This document shows positions 34,675 to 45,627 of a stretch of 64,000 nucleotides of DNA, piece after piece (within the stretch, counting starts at the first letter, position 1; each line of letters starts with the position of its first letter). Under the pieces are notes generated by a model. It was not told where the DNA came from. It saw nothing but the letters and a program-made list of their open reading frames with translations, and did not search any database. Position numbers and translations under genes: made by a program. This DNA comes from Dryococelus australis (Eukaryota > Arthropoda > Insecta > Phasmatodea > Phasmatidae), in assembly GCA_029891345.1 (NCBI GenBank), contig CM057000.1:133784163-133848162 (forward strand), given 5' to 3'.

Positions 34675-34984
34675 AAATATAACATTTTAATAAAATATTT
34701 GGCCATAGTACACTATTTATGATACAAACTTTGCACTGCCTTTGTGGTGAAATGACATTTTCTTTTGAAATTTACTCGTTATCACAGGGCAAAATATCAC
34801 TTGATTCATCAGAAAGAACAACTTCATCTGCTGATTCAGCTTCTCCACCGTTTCCATCTGCTTCTTCTTCTGCTGTGATTTCTTGAATGTGTGGTCTAGT
34901 AAGCGTATCATGAACATGTGTCTCATCTTCTCACCTGCCACTCTTTTTCCCATGTCTTCTTCGGGTTCGCGTTTCTGAAGGCAC

Positions 34985-37825
34985 TGGCTCATAAACTATA
35001 TGATCGAAGGAAGCATGATGAATTTGTGATATACATTTTCAGTTCTTGCAAATTTTTCCACTTGGCTTGCTTGATTTTCATTGCCTCATCGTACAAAGGT
35101 TGCAGTGTAACGTGTGCGCGTCTTCCAATAGAAGGTTTAGAGAAATTAGCACAGCAAAATGCCAATTATTTATTTAACGTCATTTTGTAAAACATAACAA
35201 ACGGGTGTTGTTTTTCAACATGCATCCATATTCAACATGCATCCACTGTATTAGTTTTAAGATTTGCTTTGGTACACTTACCCATACTTGATATGGACAC
35301 AAAATCATTGCGACACATTCTAGTTTTTACTGACTCTCTCCTAACGACATCTACCCAGTTATCAGGAACATACACATGCATCTCGTTACGTTTACGCTTT
35401 TCTGTCAATCCAAAATCCTGATCGCATTCATTGAATGTGTGTCCAGGCTCCAGAAATTTGTGATGCACCGTTTCAATGTTGGTCCCCTCAACAATATACG
35501 TCCAAAACTTGACTATGTTAACATTCGAATTTTGTCCAGCACAACAATCAGCGTATGCGATAACATGCTTAATTTCGTCATCTAAGCTGTTGATGCAATT
35601 GACTAAGCAAGAGCCTACCTCCTGTGAACCTCTTTTGGCAGTACTTTCATCCCTCATGAACATACGAGCCTTACCAGTCACGAGATTGTGTATTCCGCAG
35701 TTATATGTCCATAGCTGGCGAAGATAGCATACGTTGTTGGTTGAAAGACGAGGTGTTGGCAAGGTTTTTTGCAAATCAAACACTATCGCAATGGTGTCCG
35801 TTCGAGTTGATGCTCTTTCTGTATTTGTTTTCTTCTGCTTCTTTTCCCCCCTTTCTATTTCCATCTTTTCTTCAGTGTCAGGACCACAACTGCGTAACAA
35901 ATGGTCGAATTTGTCACATTTGCTGCAAGTGTCAGAACTCGGGCTGTTAAAACCCAGACTAAACTGGGTGTTGAAAATATGGCGGTATGCCCATTCTTTC
36001 ACAGGAGTTTCATTCTGTTCCTCAAACACGATCCTATGAAGGTTGTACATTATTTAAATATTAAGACTTTCTGTAAGGAACTTCTCCTGGGGACAGTGAA
36101 TCCTACTGTAATGAGAAACATACTTTGTAATAGACTCGATGTGCTTCTTGACAAACTGTATCTGATGTTCAGGTATTTTATTTCTAGGTGTTGATTGGCC
36201 ACGCTTATCTCTTGGCGATATACCATTCTCGGATTTCTTAGTTGCAACTCTACTAAACCGAGCATTTGAAATATCAAGAGTTTTCAGCAAGAACTCTTTA
36301 CAAGTCCTGTCACCTCTCGTTGTTATTACAGTACTGTGTTTCTTTGACTTCTTAGAACCTATGTTTTGTCTTGTTTGGTGTTTCAGTTTAATGCAGCTAC
36401 CTACAAATGCAGTTTGCAATACCGGCTACCAAGGGCAAAATATTCAGTGAGAAGAGTTTGTCTTTCCTGTTCTGAAATAAATTCATTGCATTTATACTGG
36501 CAGTTGTGGTTAAATGGCCACGACTGTCTCGCTGGCTTTATTATCCCTCTAGTTACAATGTAAGATTTACCAGAATTTCTAAGTCTTTTTGCTACTTCCC
36601 GTTTCCTCTTCGCTCCTTCCCGCACGCATTTACGACCCCTAGAATGTATTGTGAACGTCTCCGGATCTAGAACATTTTTCTCTTGTGTTGAGGCTGAAGC
36701 ACTGTTTTGCAGTGGGCCTTGCAAAAGAACTTCCACTGGCATCGGATTCTTGGTCTGATGGCATGTAGTTTCCATCAAAGTCTGTATCATCAAATGGTGA
36801 ACTCGAGTGTCCTGCAAAATAACCACAGTGTAGGCCTAGTCTTAAACATACTCTGGCTCACATAAAATCATACTGACAACTGTGACAGTTTTCGAGATTC
36901 ATTAAATTGCTGTTAAGCTAGTAATATTTTAAGTGATTATGGGAAGAAACATTAATTTGGACATAATTTTTCTTGGTAAACCACAAAATGTTTTGCTCCT
37001 GTCACCACAAACAATGTAAGCTAATAGCCGTTTAATGGTTCCGAACTGTTACAATAGTAAATTAACTTATGTTCTTGCCACATAAAAATATTAACATCAT
37101 ATGAATGGGTTTAGGGAATGCATAGTCAATTGTGTATAAAAACGAATGTATGATACTATACTTTAATATCCAATTTAAAATTTTCAAACTCCTAACCGGC
37201 GAAAACAATAATAAAATTCGTAAATTTACTGAACATTCAGTAGTTTTGATTGCTACATTAAATAACTTAGGCTAGGAAAAATGAGTTCTTTTAATGTTTC
37301 TGATTTCATTTTGTGAGTATGACCCGTTTGCATAATGGGCTTTTACGTTAACTAGCAATTTGCAAAAGTTTAATTTAAACTCTTTAATATTGTATAATAA
37401 AACATATCAATGATTGCCCCTATCAGTATTCGAAACCAAGACCCTTCACTTCACATTTTAACAATGTATCCACTAGACAAAATATCCATATGTTTAGGCA
37501 AAAAAAAAAAAAACTATTTTTATCGAAACCCATAAGTACAATTTCGGCTATTGTAGGCTTAAACATGATCAAATAGTTTAATGGTTGTAAAATTGTTACG
37601 TATGTTATCGTCTTTTTAAAGCCTGAGTAGGTTATTTAATAAGAAAACATTCTTCATTTTTCCTTTGCAATATCTCTTAACCGCAAACCACAACAAACTG
37701 TTATTCTTCGTTGTGTAGTTTATACGTACATCTTTTTAAGGTTTCGTTTAAATATTATTTCCTTACATGCTAAAACAGTATTGTAGTATACATACATGTT
37801 TCAAATAATACATACCTTCATCCAT
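34985..37825 (-). pseudogene. DUF7869-like protein, spliced, decayed
   Basis: Exon 1 is ATGGATGAAG (37825-37816), followed by GTATGT. The intron ends TTTTGCAG at 36812, and exon 2 continues in phase as GHSSSPFDDTDFDGNYMPSD, an acidic start. Then come KRLRNSGKSYIVTRG, HNCQYKCNEFISEQER, a basic linker, SSDTCSKCDKFD, and the core: VFDLQKTLPTPRLSTNN, CYLRQLWTYNCGIHN, ESTAKRGSQEVGSCL, VIAYADCCAGQN and FLEPGHTFNECDQDFGL. This order matches, from memory, insect proteins annotated DUF7869. The Asp residues in VFDLQ, YADCC and ECDQD could form an RNase H-like active site (inference). Two frame changes (within about 36640-36790 and near 36415) and one in-frame TAA (36056-36054) break it. The C-terminal PLYDEAMKIKQAKWKNLQEL (about 35105-35046) lies beyond a further break after 35232. 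Confidence 0.75.
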
Positions 37826-37878
37826 TATCACCAAAATACACTCAAAACACCATCACAATAGACAATAAAACACGTTCG

Positions 37879-38160
37879 CACTTGTATTGATTTACCACTG
37901 AATGGTCATTGGTTTTTCCATAGACGAAAAAGAAGTAAGCTCACTTGTATTACTTTGCCACTGAACAATAGCGAGTAAAACATTGTAATATAACAGTTAC
38001 ACCCATAGAGCGCAGCACTGGATGGAATTATACTTATATTACTTTTACCCTAAATAGAAATGATATAGTACTAGACGTATATATGGTTATCTAATTTTTG
38101 CCAAAATTGAGATATATGTTTATCTAATTTTTGCCAAAAATGTCACTTGTATCACTTTAC
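37879..38160. repeat. Subterminal motif cluster, right side
   Basis: CACTTGTATTGATTTACCACTG (split here as CACTTGTATTGATTT then ACCACTG) at about 37880, CACTTGTATTACTTTGCCAC at 37942, a weaker ATACTTATATTACTTTTACC at about 38030, and CACTTGTATCACTTTAC at 38144. They lie between the start codon side of the gene and the right end, where a promoter would also be expected. Confidence 0.6.
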
Positions 38161-38178
38161 TTCTCAGCGCCTCATATG

Positions 38179-38590
38179 TAATGGTACCTGCGTGTTTTCT
38201 TCCGGCACGAACGAGTATTTGGGTTTTCTCAGAGTGCTCCAATACCACGAAGATGACGCGATTATGAAGTGCCGTATTTTGACCTCAACGATCACGAGCC
38301 TCGACCTGCATCACCATTATCTGATTGTTGCTATTTAATATTCTGCGATCGCGTTGTCATCTATGTTCAAGAAATGCATGCTGGCATAAGAGAACGGTTT
38401 TGTACAAAGAGTTGTTTTTCGTGAGTTCAATCTGATGGAGTCAGTCTTTCCATCAATCGCAATAGCAATCTTTACATCAACCTCACAACCCATAAAGATA
38501 CAACACACTCTCACCAATCCCAATCCTAATCTAAATATTTAGCTATCATCACCATCGCCTTAGCCACCACCACCGCCGCCGCAATCAGGT
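38179..38590. other. Unassigned centre of the inverted-repeat element
   Basis: Unique sequence; small open frames (38147-38338 +, 38335-38523 -) without domains. Confidence 0.35.
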
Positions 38591-38985
38591 GTCATTATGG
38601 GTCAATGGGACATAGGTCATTATGGGGTATATGTGTTCAATGGGTCAATAGGTAAACGGGTCAATGGGTCATGGGTCATTATGGGGTAGATGTGATCAAT
38701 GGGTCAATAGGTCAACGGGTCAATGAGTCATGGGTCATGGGGTAAATGTGATCAATGGGTCAATAGGTCAATGGGTCAATGGGACATAGGTCATTATGGG
38801 ATTGATGTGATCAATGGGTCAATAGGTCAACGGGTCATGGGTCATTATGGGGTAGATGTGGACAATGGGTCAATGGGTCCTGGGGTCAATGGCTCATGGG
38901 GTTGATGGTGTCAATGGGTCATGGGGTCAATTGCTCATGGGGTCGATGGTGTCAATGGGTCAATGGGGCAGTGTGTGAGGGGGTC
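38591..38985 (+). repeat. ATGGGTCA minisatellite
   Basis: Nested short repeats of CAATGGGTCATGGGTCATTA and GGGGTAGATGTGATCAATGG, with higher-order units of about 60-110 bases. The open frame within (38723-38905) is a by-product. Confidence 0.9.
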
Positions 38986-39237
38986 GATTCGACAACAGGA
39001 GTCAGTTGTCTACTTTAAGTGTAACCATGATTTATAGGTGAGAGAAGAAAACTCGCCTGGAAGAAACTGTTTAAGATATAACTGCATGGTAATGTGATCA
39101 AGGAACAACCATCTGAAGCCTGCCTACCTGCCTGCGTGTGTGTGTGTGTGAATGTGAGATGTCTCAATGCCTGCATGTGATTGGTCAGCTGCAATCATGA
39201 GGTGACTTGGTGATTGGCTGGTCGGTGTCTGTACAAT

Positions 39238-39275
39238 GTATAAATGGTGCAGTACAATTAGTTCAAAGTCAATAT
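39238..39275 (+). promoter_or_regulatory. Possible TATA-type promoter in the inverted-repeat element
   Basis: TATAAATGG at 39239 is followed about 30 bases later by AGTCAATA, and GATTGGCTGG (reverse CCAAT) lies about 35 bases upstream at 39203. Only a word match. Confidence 0.15.
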
Positions 39276-39361
39276 GATGCCACAGGGCTTGCACACTTAT
39301 ATATTGTAAACAGTAAGGAGGTAAGCTGAGAGGTTTAGTTTGACAGCAGCTGAGCCGAAGG

Positions 39362-40666
39362 TTGATCGTCTCGACTAGCTTCTAACTCTTAACTTAGATT
39401 TTTTCTCGAGTTTTTTTTTTTTGGGTTATTCAAGGTTATGGGGTTAAGGTCAAGGTGGTCTGTATCTAATAAGGCGGCGGTAGTCTGTATTGTATTATGC
39501 TTGTTGACTGTTATGCATTTCTCTAAGTTTTTATTTTCAAGGTCATTCCAGGGCATGGGTTCATGGTCGAGGTAGTATGCTTCTAATATGGCGGTGGTAG
39601 TCTTTAATGTATTATGTTTATTGACTTTTATGTATTTTTCTCGAGTTTTTGTTTTCAAGGGCATGGGGTCAAGGTCATTGGTTTCCAATAATGCGGATGG
39701 GTGTTGCCTACTAAGATGGTGGTTGTCAACCAAGATGGTGGCCTCCAATAATGTATAAACAAATGACGGACGAAAAATAAACACATATGACAGCCTCTAG
39801 TATCATATAAATAAATATGGCGGTCTCAAATGACGGACAAAAAATCAAGATGGCGGAATAAGTATTAGTGAGGGGAGTGGGTCCGAGGGAGTCAGTCGTC
39901 TGCTGGGGATGGAACTAATGTGAACAATGGCAGTGCTGGGAAATGTAAGTTTTTAAATTAAATTCTCTATAAATTTGTAAGGAAATTTTTTTGGGAAAAA
40001 GGGAAACTTCGAGGTAAAAAAGGGGAAAAGGCCACCGGGCTTAAACACTTTAATTAAGAAATTTAAAAAATAAAATTGTATAAAAATAAATTTTTAAGCA
40101 ATTTTCTTAATTTTTTAAGCGATTTTAAAATTTTAAAACGATAGTTAAATTAAATTTTTTAATAATAATTTTTAATAAAATTTTTAATTGATTTTTTAAA
40201 ATTATTTGCGATTTTTTTATTTTTAAGATTTTGCATATTCAAGGTCAAAGATCAAGGTCAAAGGTCATAGGTACTGATCCCTGTATTCTGGTCACCTGGA
40301 TCCGACCCTGGATCGGTTATCCCTGTCAGCAGTTCTGGAAAAAAAAGTCATTTCTGAAGATATATTTAGTAATTCTTTATTCGTTTATAACATATTTTAA
40401 TAGTTTGTGATAATAAATTTTTTCGTAATTTTTTTTAGAGATTCTTAGAATTTTGTGAGATTTTTTGACTATTTCTGGAATTTTTAAATGTTCTTTAGTG
40501 TTTTTTCGAGGTCAAAAGTCCTCGGGGTTAAGGTCATGGGTCACATGGGTCGGGGGTGAATGGTCAATGACATCCAAGATGGAGGTCGGGTGACATAACA
40601 AGATGGCGGATGCCCCGAATCCGAATCCTATTCCCCAATCCCTTATGCCTCAAGCCCCTAAATCTT
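39362..40666 (-). repeat. Right arm of the inverted repeat
   Basis: Read on the minus strand it repeats the left arm from GATTTAGGGGCTTGAGGCAT (40666 inward) to the GACCTTGAAAA tandem units (39400-39680) and ends GCTAGTCGAGACGATC. It is shorter than the left arm, with about two to three tandem units rather than four. Confidence 0.75.
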
Positions 40667-40892
40667 AATACTTTTGTTATTAGGACAGGGGAGTGAGGAT
40701 GGATGTTCGAAATCACACACACTTCGTCTCAATGTGATCAAGGGGATGTGGGGAATTGTGGGGTCGAGGATAAAAACACGTGGGTATGTCGCAGAGAATA
40801 TGAGCACAGCTATAGCTGTTTTCGTCCTTACTTCAGTCACGACGTAAATAAGCAGAGCTATATCAATCCTCTGTGAACACAAAAAAGACTGG

Positions 40893-41318
40893 TATGGACT
40901 GTTCGTGGTAAATTGTGCACTTTTGAAAGCCCTGCTGAAGATCTACTTGTATGCACGCCGTGTATTCTCGCGCCTTATGTACAATTAACATTTCCACGAG
41001 GCTCATCACTTTTTCCATGCGTCGGTCAAGTGAAAATGTAATATTATTAGAAAAGTAAATATCTTACAAATGTTCTCACGTTTACGCTTCAAAGCATTAA
41101 AATCACAGAAAGCGAGCGAAATAAATTAATTTGTCGTAAATGGTGACCTGGCACTTTTTTTCGACGTTAATATAAAGAATTACTTTCCCTCCATCGCTAC
41201 CCACTTTATTGGGCGCATGTCACTCAGTGAGCCCGTTAAAATATATGCCACGCAGGAGTAGTGCCATTTTTCTAAGGTTCATTTCAAAAGTGCTCACTTT
41301 ATCGTGAACAGCCTTTAC
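40893..41318 (+). mobile_element. MITE family A, copy 6
   Basis: GGACTGTTCGTGGTAAATTG to TTATCGTGAACAGCCTTTAC, with AGATCTACTTGTATGCACG and TCACTCAGTGAGCCCG inside. Confidence 0.82.
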
Positions 41319-41656
41319 CAGACGTTACCGCACACAATGCTGCTGACTGCACCAACAAACGCTAATCACTCAACTAAAAAAAAAAAAAATGGGTCTGTGG
41401 CGAGGTTCCATCAGCGCGATGGAAAATATTCTAGGCAGACACGCCCGACATTTCAGCTGCGTGCGAAGCGGCTTATATAAAGGCAACGTCGTTTGCTGCC
41501 GAGGAAAGTAATTAAAAAAAAAAAAAAACCCTTTCAAAACATTTCTCTTCCCGCCACATTTTAACGATCATCGCTGAACATGCTGCTACAGTACATAAGC
41601 ACACGGCTCCTGTCCTCGACACGCCATTTTATCAACTGCCGCAGTTTCCTTTATAG

Positions 41657-42532
41657 TCTATTCGCGGTTTCTTCACATTTTTTTATTCAACCCTTCGAAA
41701 AATCACCACTTGTATGACGTGTATAATAATAATTATTTTTTTTTAGATATGCCGTGTATCATAAGCGTATTATAATTCTGTTAAGGGTCCTGCGTACAGG
41801 AACGTTTTCTGTGAAATCGTTGTTTGCGCGTAAACGCGTGTCTCGGTAAATAAATGTTTTGGAAATACGAAGTTTTACCAGAAAGGTTAAAAAAAAAAAA
41901 AAAAAACTTTTGTCTATGTCGCTTCCTTTTTACGTTTATTATATTAAGTGTATTTATGGAGAAAAATAAATCGTGAAATTGGTCTAATATCGCATTTTTA
42001 AAGCTTGCATATGAAGTTTGTTTAAGCGGTAAGAGAAAATACGATTATATGCAGGTAGTTTGATCTGTGTACTTTCATCGTGTGTAATAAAACCCCACAG
42101 TTTCAGATCTAGTTTACACAGTACAAGGCCACGACGGAAACTCTACACGCCTTGCACGTAGGAGCAATGAGGCGCTAGGCGTGCGTGTTAGTGTCGCCCG
42201 TATCGCACCCTCGCTTCTTGACCTTGGATGCGCAGCTACCCTTAACATGAAAGTAGCATATCTAATTTTTCCTTAAATTGAAGTTTTACCAGAATTTTAT
42301 TTATAAATTTTAATCATTAATTTATAATAGAAAGAAGGAAAACATTGAGAAAACATGAGTGTTGGTAGCACATAATAAATAACTCTCAACTGAGTGCGCA
42401 TGAATTCGGTACGTCGTCATTTAGTGTAATATTCTAGACTTTGTTAAGCTTTGTTTGCGTATGAGGCGGAGGAATATCATGGAAGACGAACTTTATCAGG
42501 GCTTCAGAAAATTCTTAGGTAACCGTGAAAGG
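41657..42532 (+). mobile_element. MITE family E, copy 6, with D inserted
   Basis: TCTATTCGCGGTTTCTTCAC at the left; AGGTAACCGTGAAAGGATTA at the right. Removing 41785-42241 leaves a normal E sequence with a single TTAA (TTCTGTTAACATGAAAG), which is the ancestral site seen in other E copies. Confidence 0.8.
41785..42241 (-). mobile_element. MITE family D, copy 4, with TTAA target duplication
   Basis: Exactly bounded by TTAA on both sides (41781-41784 and 42242-42245). Ends GGGTCCTGCGTACAGG and, reversed, GGGTAGCTGCGCATCC are short imperfect inverted repeats. The interior is D reversed, including the A tract near 41888. Confidence 0.85.
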
Positions 42533-42714
42533 ATTACAGTGGAGATACGCCAGTACGTATCGTAGGAACAGACTAAGTGCAAGGCGCATGCTTACGTCAC
42601 AACTGATGTCTTCAAATGCTACAATGCGTGAGAAACAATCACTACAGAAACACAAATGGTCAGTTGTATGTGTATGTGTGTGTTGAGGTTAGCAACCTGA
42701 AGGTCGGTCAGAAC

Positions 42715-43003
42715 TAGGGCTGTTCTATATCATAAACATTTAATATCGATATTTTTCCAAACATTTACTAGGTATTTTTGGTATACCGAAATTATCGATA
42801 GTACTGAAAATTTCTATAATACCGAAAATTTCGATTACTGAAAACTTAGATAATATCGAACATTTCGATAATACCGAACATCTCGATAATATCGAAAATT
42901 ACGATAATATCTATACAGCGATAATTTTCAAAGTTAGATATCGTTCGATAAGTTAATTTTCATATCGATAATTATCAATATATCGATATTTCAAACAGCC
43001 CCA
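42715..43003 (+). mobile_element. hAT-type MITE with internal short repeats
   Basis: TAGGGCTGTT at the left and AACAGCCCCA at the right are inverted ends, flanked by a perfect 8-bp duplication GTCAGAAC (42707-42714, 43004-43011). An 8-bp target and TAGGG-type tips are hAT features. The 289-bp interior is made of GATAATATCGAAAATTTC-like units of 15-20 bases. Confidence 0.88.
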
Positions 43004-43084
43004 GTCAGAACCAAGCGAGAATGGAATCTGCGTCGCGACCAAGGCAACTAGGCAGGACGATACTGCATAGGTTTGTCATTGACT

Positions 43085-43305
43085 TCCGCGGGAAGGATAA
43101 GATGAAGCGAGACGAGAACGGCGCAGCGCCGGAATGCAAGGCCGGGGAGGGGGGGGGGGAACCCCGAGAAAAGCCTCCTCCAACCAGCGGCATCGTCCGG
43201 CACTATTTCCAATTGCGATAATACGGGGAGTGACCCGAGCGGTGATTGAACCCGTTTCGCGTGGTGGGGAGCGAACAGGCCAACCGCTCAGCCACCGCGG
43301 CCCCA
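43085..43305 (-). mobile_element. SINE family 1, copy 6
   Basis: Minus strand: GGGGCCGCGGTGGCTGAGCG, then GGGTTCAATCACCGCTCGGG as B box, CCGGACGATGCCGCTGG, and GGCTTTTCTCGGGG. It follows the hAT MITE by about 80 bp. Confidence 0.88.
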
Positions 43306-44013
43306 AAAACTATATACATCACGCGAAATAACGACATTTCTATTTTAATTGTGTAGTAGAGTTTACACAATAAAGTAGACTAAATTACGAGCTTTTTTCG
43401 CGCGAGTTTTGATACGGTGCGAAGGTTAACCAGTCATAAAGACTGTTCCATGTTGGTTTGTTTATTCCAATATGTGATTTCGGAACTAATCTAAGTGCGG
43501 AAGAAACAAGCTTACAGTCTCTGGTGTCCGCTTAGAACGGATGAAGTAAGAGGGCGAGCCGTAGAGTGAATATGAGGTAGAGTTATTACGCTAGGTGCGC
43601 AAAACCAGTATCCGTGTACCAAAATTGAACTATTTTTCTGACAATACGACTGTTATAAATAACGTGGATAGGATTTGAAGTTAGAACATTGTTTACCAAA
43701 CAAGTGCTCTGAAATGTTTCTTGACTTCCTCTATCCACATTTGTAATGCAGTTAATTTTAATTAAAAATTTTTTGTATAGTGTATAGATCTCCAAAATTC
43801 CAGCATGTACATTTCGATAAGTGTTACTATTTCCACATATTTTATAGGTTAAAAACTTCCATTACAAGAAAAAAAATTCTACAATGTTGTGTTACAGCCA
43901 GTTGACAAAAAATTCCTTGTAGAAATACAGCATTTTTTACAGTGTGTCTACAGTTCGTGTCGCAGAATAATAATAAACAGCTGACCGGAACACATGTTTA
44001 TAAGTGTCGCATC
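43306..44013. other. No recognised feature
   Basis: AT-rich. Ends near 43945 with ATTTTTTACAGTGTGTC, resembling the inverted form of the CACTGTAAAAAA word seen at 27627 and 53439, but no element borders could be set. Confidence 0.3.
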
Positions 44014-44027
44014 TCTGCATATTGAAG

Positions 44028-44251
44028 GGGCCACGGTGGCTGAGCGGTTAGCCTGCTCCGGGTTCGATCCCCTGCCGGTCACCCCCGGATTTTCGCATGT
44101 GCCGGACGATGCCGTCAGTCGGCGGGTTTTCTCGGCGATTTCCCGTTTCCCGCCAGCCTTTCGTTCGGGCGGTGCTCCATACTCACCTCAATCGCCCTCA
44201 TCGGCTTGCAAGACCTCGATGTTAAGAACCATCGAAATCTCTTTACTTGCT
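44028..44251 (+). mobile_element. SINE family 1, copy 7, with 14-bp target duplication
   Basis: GGGCCACGGTGGCTGAGCGG head and GGGTTCGATCCCCTGCC as B box. The body has CCGGACGATGCCGTCAGTCG and ends AAATCTCTTTACTTGCT. TCTGCATATTGAAG flanks it on both sides (44014-44027, 44252-44265), the signature of LINE-assisted insertion. The perfect duplication marks it as one of the younger copies. It is shorter than the others because of small internal losses after the A box. Confidence 0.93.
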
Positions 44252-44265
44252 TCTGCATATTGAAG

Positions 44266-45497
44266 CAGAAGTTAAGTTATGTAGTATTGTTCACCTGGCA
44301 GTGGTTCCTAGAAATATTTTCCTTATTGAAATGTAATCGCTAATCAAAGTAACCCTACCAATATAGACAGTAGATAGAGTATTGATAATAATTAATATTA
44401 ATATAATTTTAGAAACCAAATTACTAAATGTTCCTCTTGAACCCCCACTAATAATACATCACGTATGAATACAAACAATAATATTCAGTATATTGATGTC
44501 GAACTAGCCACACAGACATCAGTCGTACAGATACACACAAGAACAAATAAACTGAAGAAACAACACTTACACTATACAACACCTACACTGACACCAACAC
44601 AACACAGACACAGACATCAAACACACGACGGACACCTCACCAAACGACGACAACCGTCGGCCCCTCTGTCTCCGGAGAGGATGGCGGGGTGAGGGTTCAA
44701 GGATGGAGGCAGAGGAATTTTAACTTGTGACAATCATAAAATTATAATGTAACTTTCTCTTTTAAACTTTAAGAAAATAATTTTAAGCCTCTGTTTTAAA
44801 ATTTAACTTGTTTTTAAATGCGACAAATTTTATGTTTCGACTATTTTATAAATTTATTTTAAATTCAAGTAACTGAGGCCAGTCATGCCGGAATCACATA
44901 GCCCCGACCAACAAAGCACGACACGACCAAAAACGCAACCACGACACATTTCAATGTGACTACTTGTATTTACAGCATTTAACCTAACTATTTAGAAGGC
45001 GCTGACAAGCTACGTTAGTTTCAAAGGAGGTGAACAAGAGGGAAATTTGTAATACGTAATGGTACCATTTGGTATCGCTAATGCATACAAAGGTAAAATT
45101 ATAATTTTTGAGAGTTATATACAGTAATTTTCAATTTATTTATTTTTTCTTTTAAGCTGAGTATTTACCGTTGTAGGGAAAAACTTGCAATACAATTTCA
45201 TTTTGCAAGGTTGTACATTCTGTGCGTCGTGTCGCGCGACACGCACTGGCATTATGGCCTTCGGCTGAATACTGGCGCCATTTTTAATATGTTCTGTTCT
45301 GTTCTGCGTACTGAAGCACAGAGGCGGGCCAGATGTGGCGGCAGAGGCCGGATGGTCACCCCTGTGTGTAGCGAGGAGCGGTGAGAACTCGCAGTAAGCC
45401 CTGAGGGCAGTGGAGCGACGTACATCTCCCTCCAAGAGTGCTGAAACCAGCTGTCGCGTGGCAGGCAGGCAGCCCGCTCGCCTCCTCCACTGACGCT
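44266..45497. other. No recognised feature
   Basis: A CA/GA-rich stretch at 44500-44640 and AT-rich DNA beyond it. The open frames at 44465-44692 (+) and 45136-45435 (-) have no domains. Confidence 0.35.
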
Positions 45498-45545
45498 ATA
45501 GGCTGTTCGCGCTTAACCGACGCTCGTTTGAAAGCCCGGCGCACA
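45498..45545 (+). mobile_element. Solo end of an A/B-type MITE
   Basis: TATAGGCTGTTCGCGCTTAA followed by TTTGAAAGCCCGG matches the left tip of family A. Nothing of the interior follows. Confidence 0.45.
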
Positions 45546-45627
45546 CAGACCGATTTTTGCTGCTAGTTTTCTCATTGGTCTCGCTGCACGCGGTATGGGT
45601 CTCCTCGCGAGCTACTCTTGTGAACTA

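Larger units (their letters stand above)
34422..38172 (-). mobile_element. DNA transposon with a DUF7869-like gene and subterminal repeats
   Basis: Termini are 27-base inverted repeats with 23 matches. They share AGGSGCTGAGAA at the tip and AAGTGATACAAG inside (34422-34448 and 38146-38172). CATATG flanks both sides (34416-34421, 38173-38178), reading as a 6-bp target duplication, though it is palindromic and next to (TA)n. CACTTGTATCACTTT-like motifs recur inside both ends. The single recognisable gene is on the minus strand (34985-37825). I do not know the superfamily. The TIR and 6-bp target do not match a class that I can name with confidence. Confidence 0.75.
32318..40666. mobile_element. 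Large inverted-repeat (foldback-like) element
   Basis: Two arms, 32318-33855 and 39362-40666, are diverged inverted copies. Each starts GATTTAGGGGCTTGAGGCAT when read inward and continues with matched blocks: CAAGATGGCGG-type words, AGGACTTTTGAC, GATCAGTACCTATGACCT, then GACCTTGAAAA repeats and GCTAGT-GAGACGATC at the inner edge. The middle holds AT-rich repeats, an inserted 3.75 kb transposon and an ATGGGTCA minisatellite. The element itself has no ORF with a domain. A target duplication is not clear. Tandem repeats within long inverted arms are typical of foldback elements. Another reading is an inverted segmental duplication. Confidence 0.6.

Noticed and set aside
38591-38985. CRISPR-like array
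   Set aside because: Units are contiguous and nested with no unique spacers; it is a eukaryotic minisatellite.
32318-40666. Polinton or another virus-like element bounded by long inverted repeats
   Set aside because: No polymerase, integrase, capsid or ATPase-like sequence was recognised between the arms; only a later DNA transposon is present.
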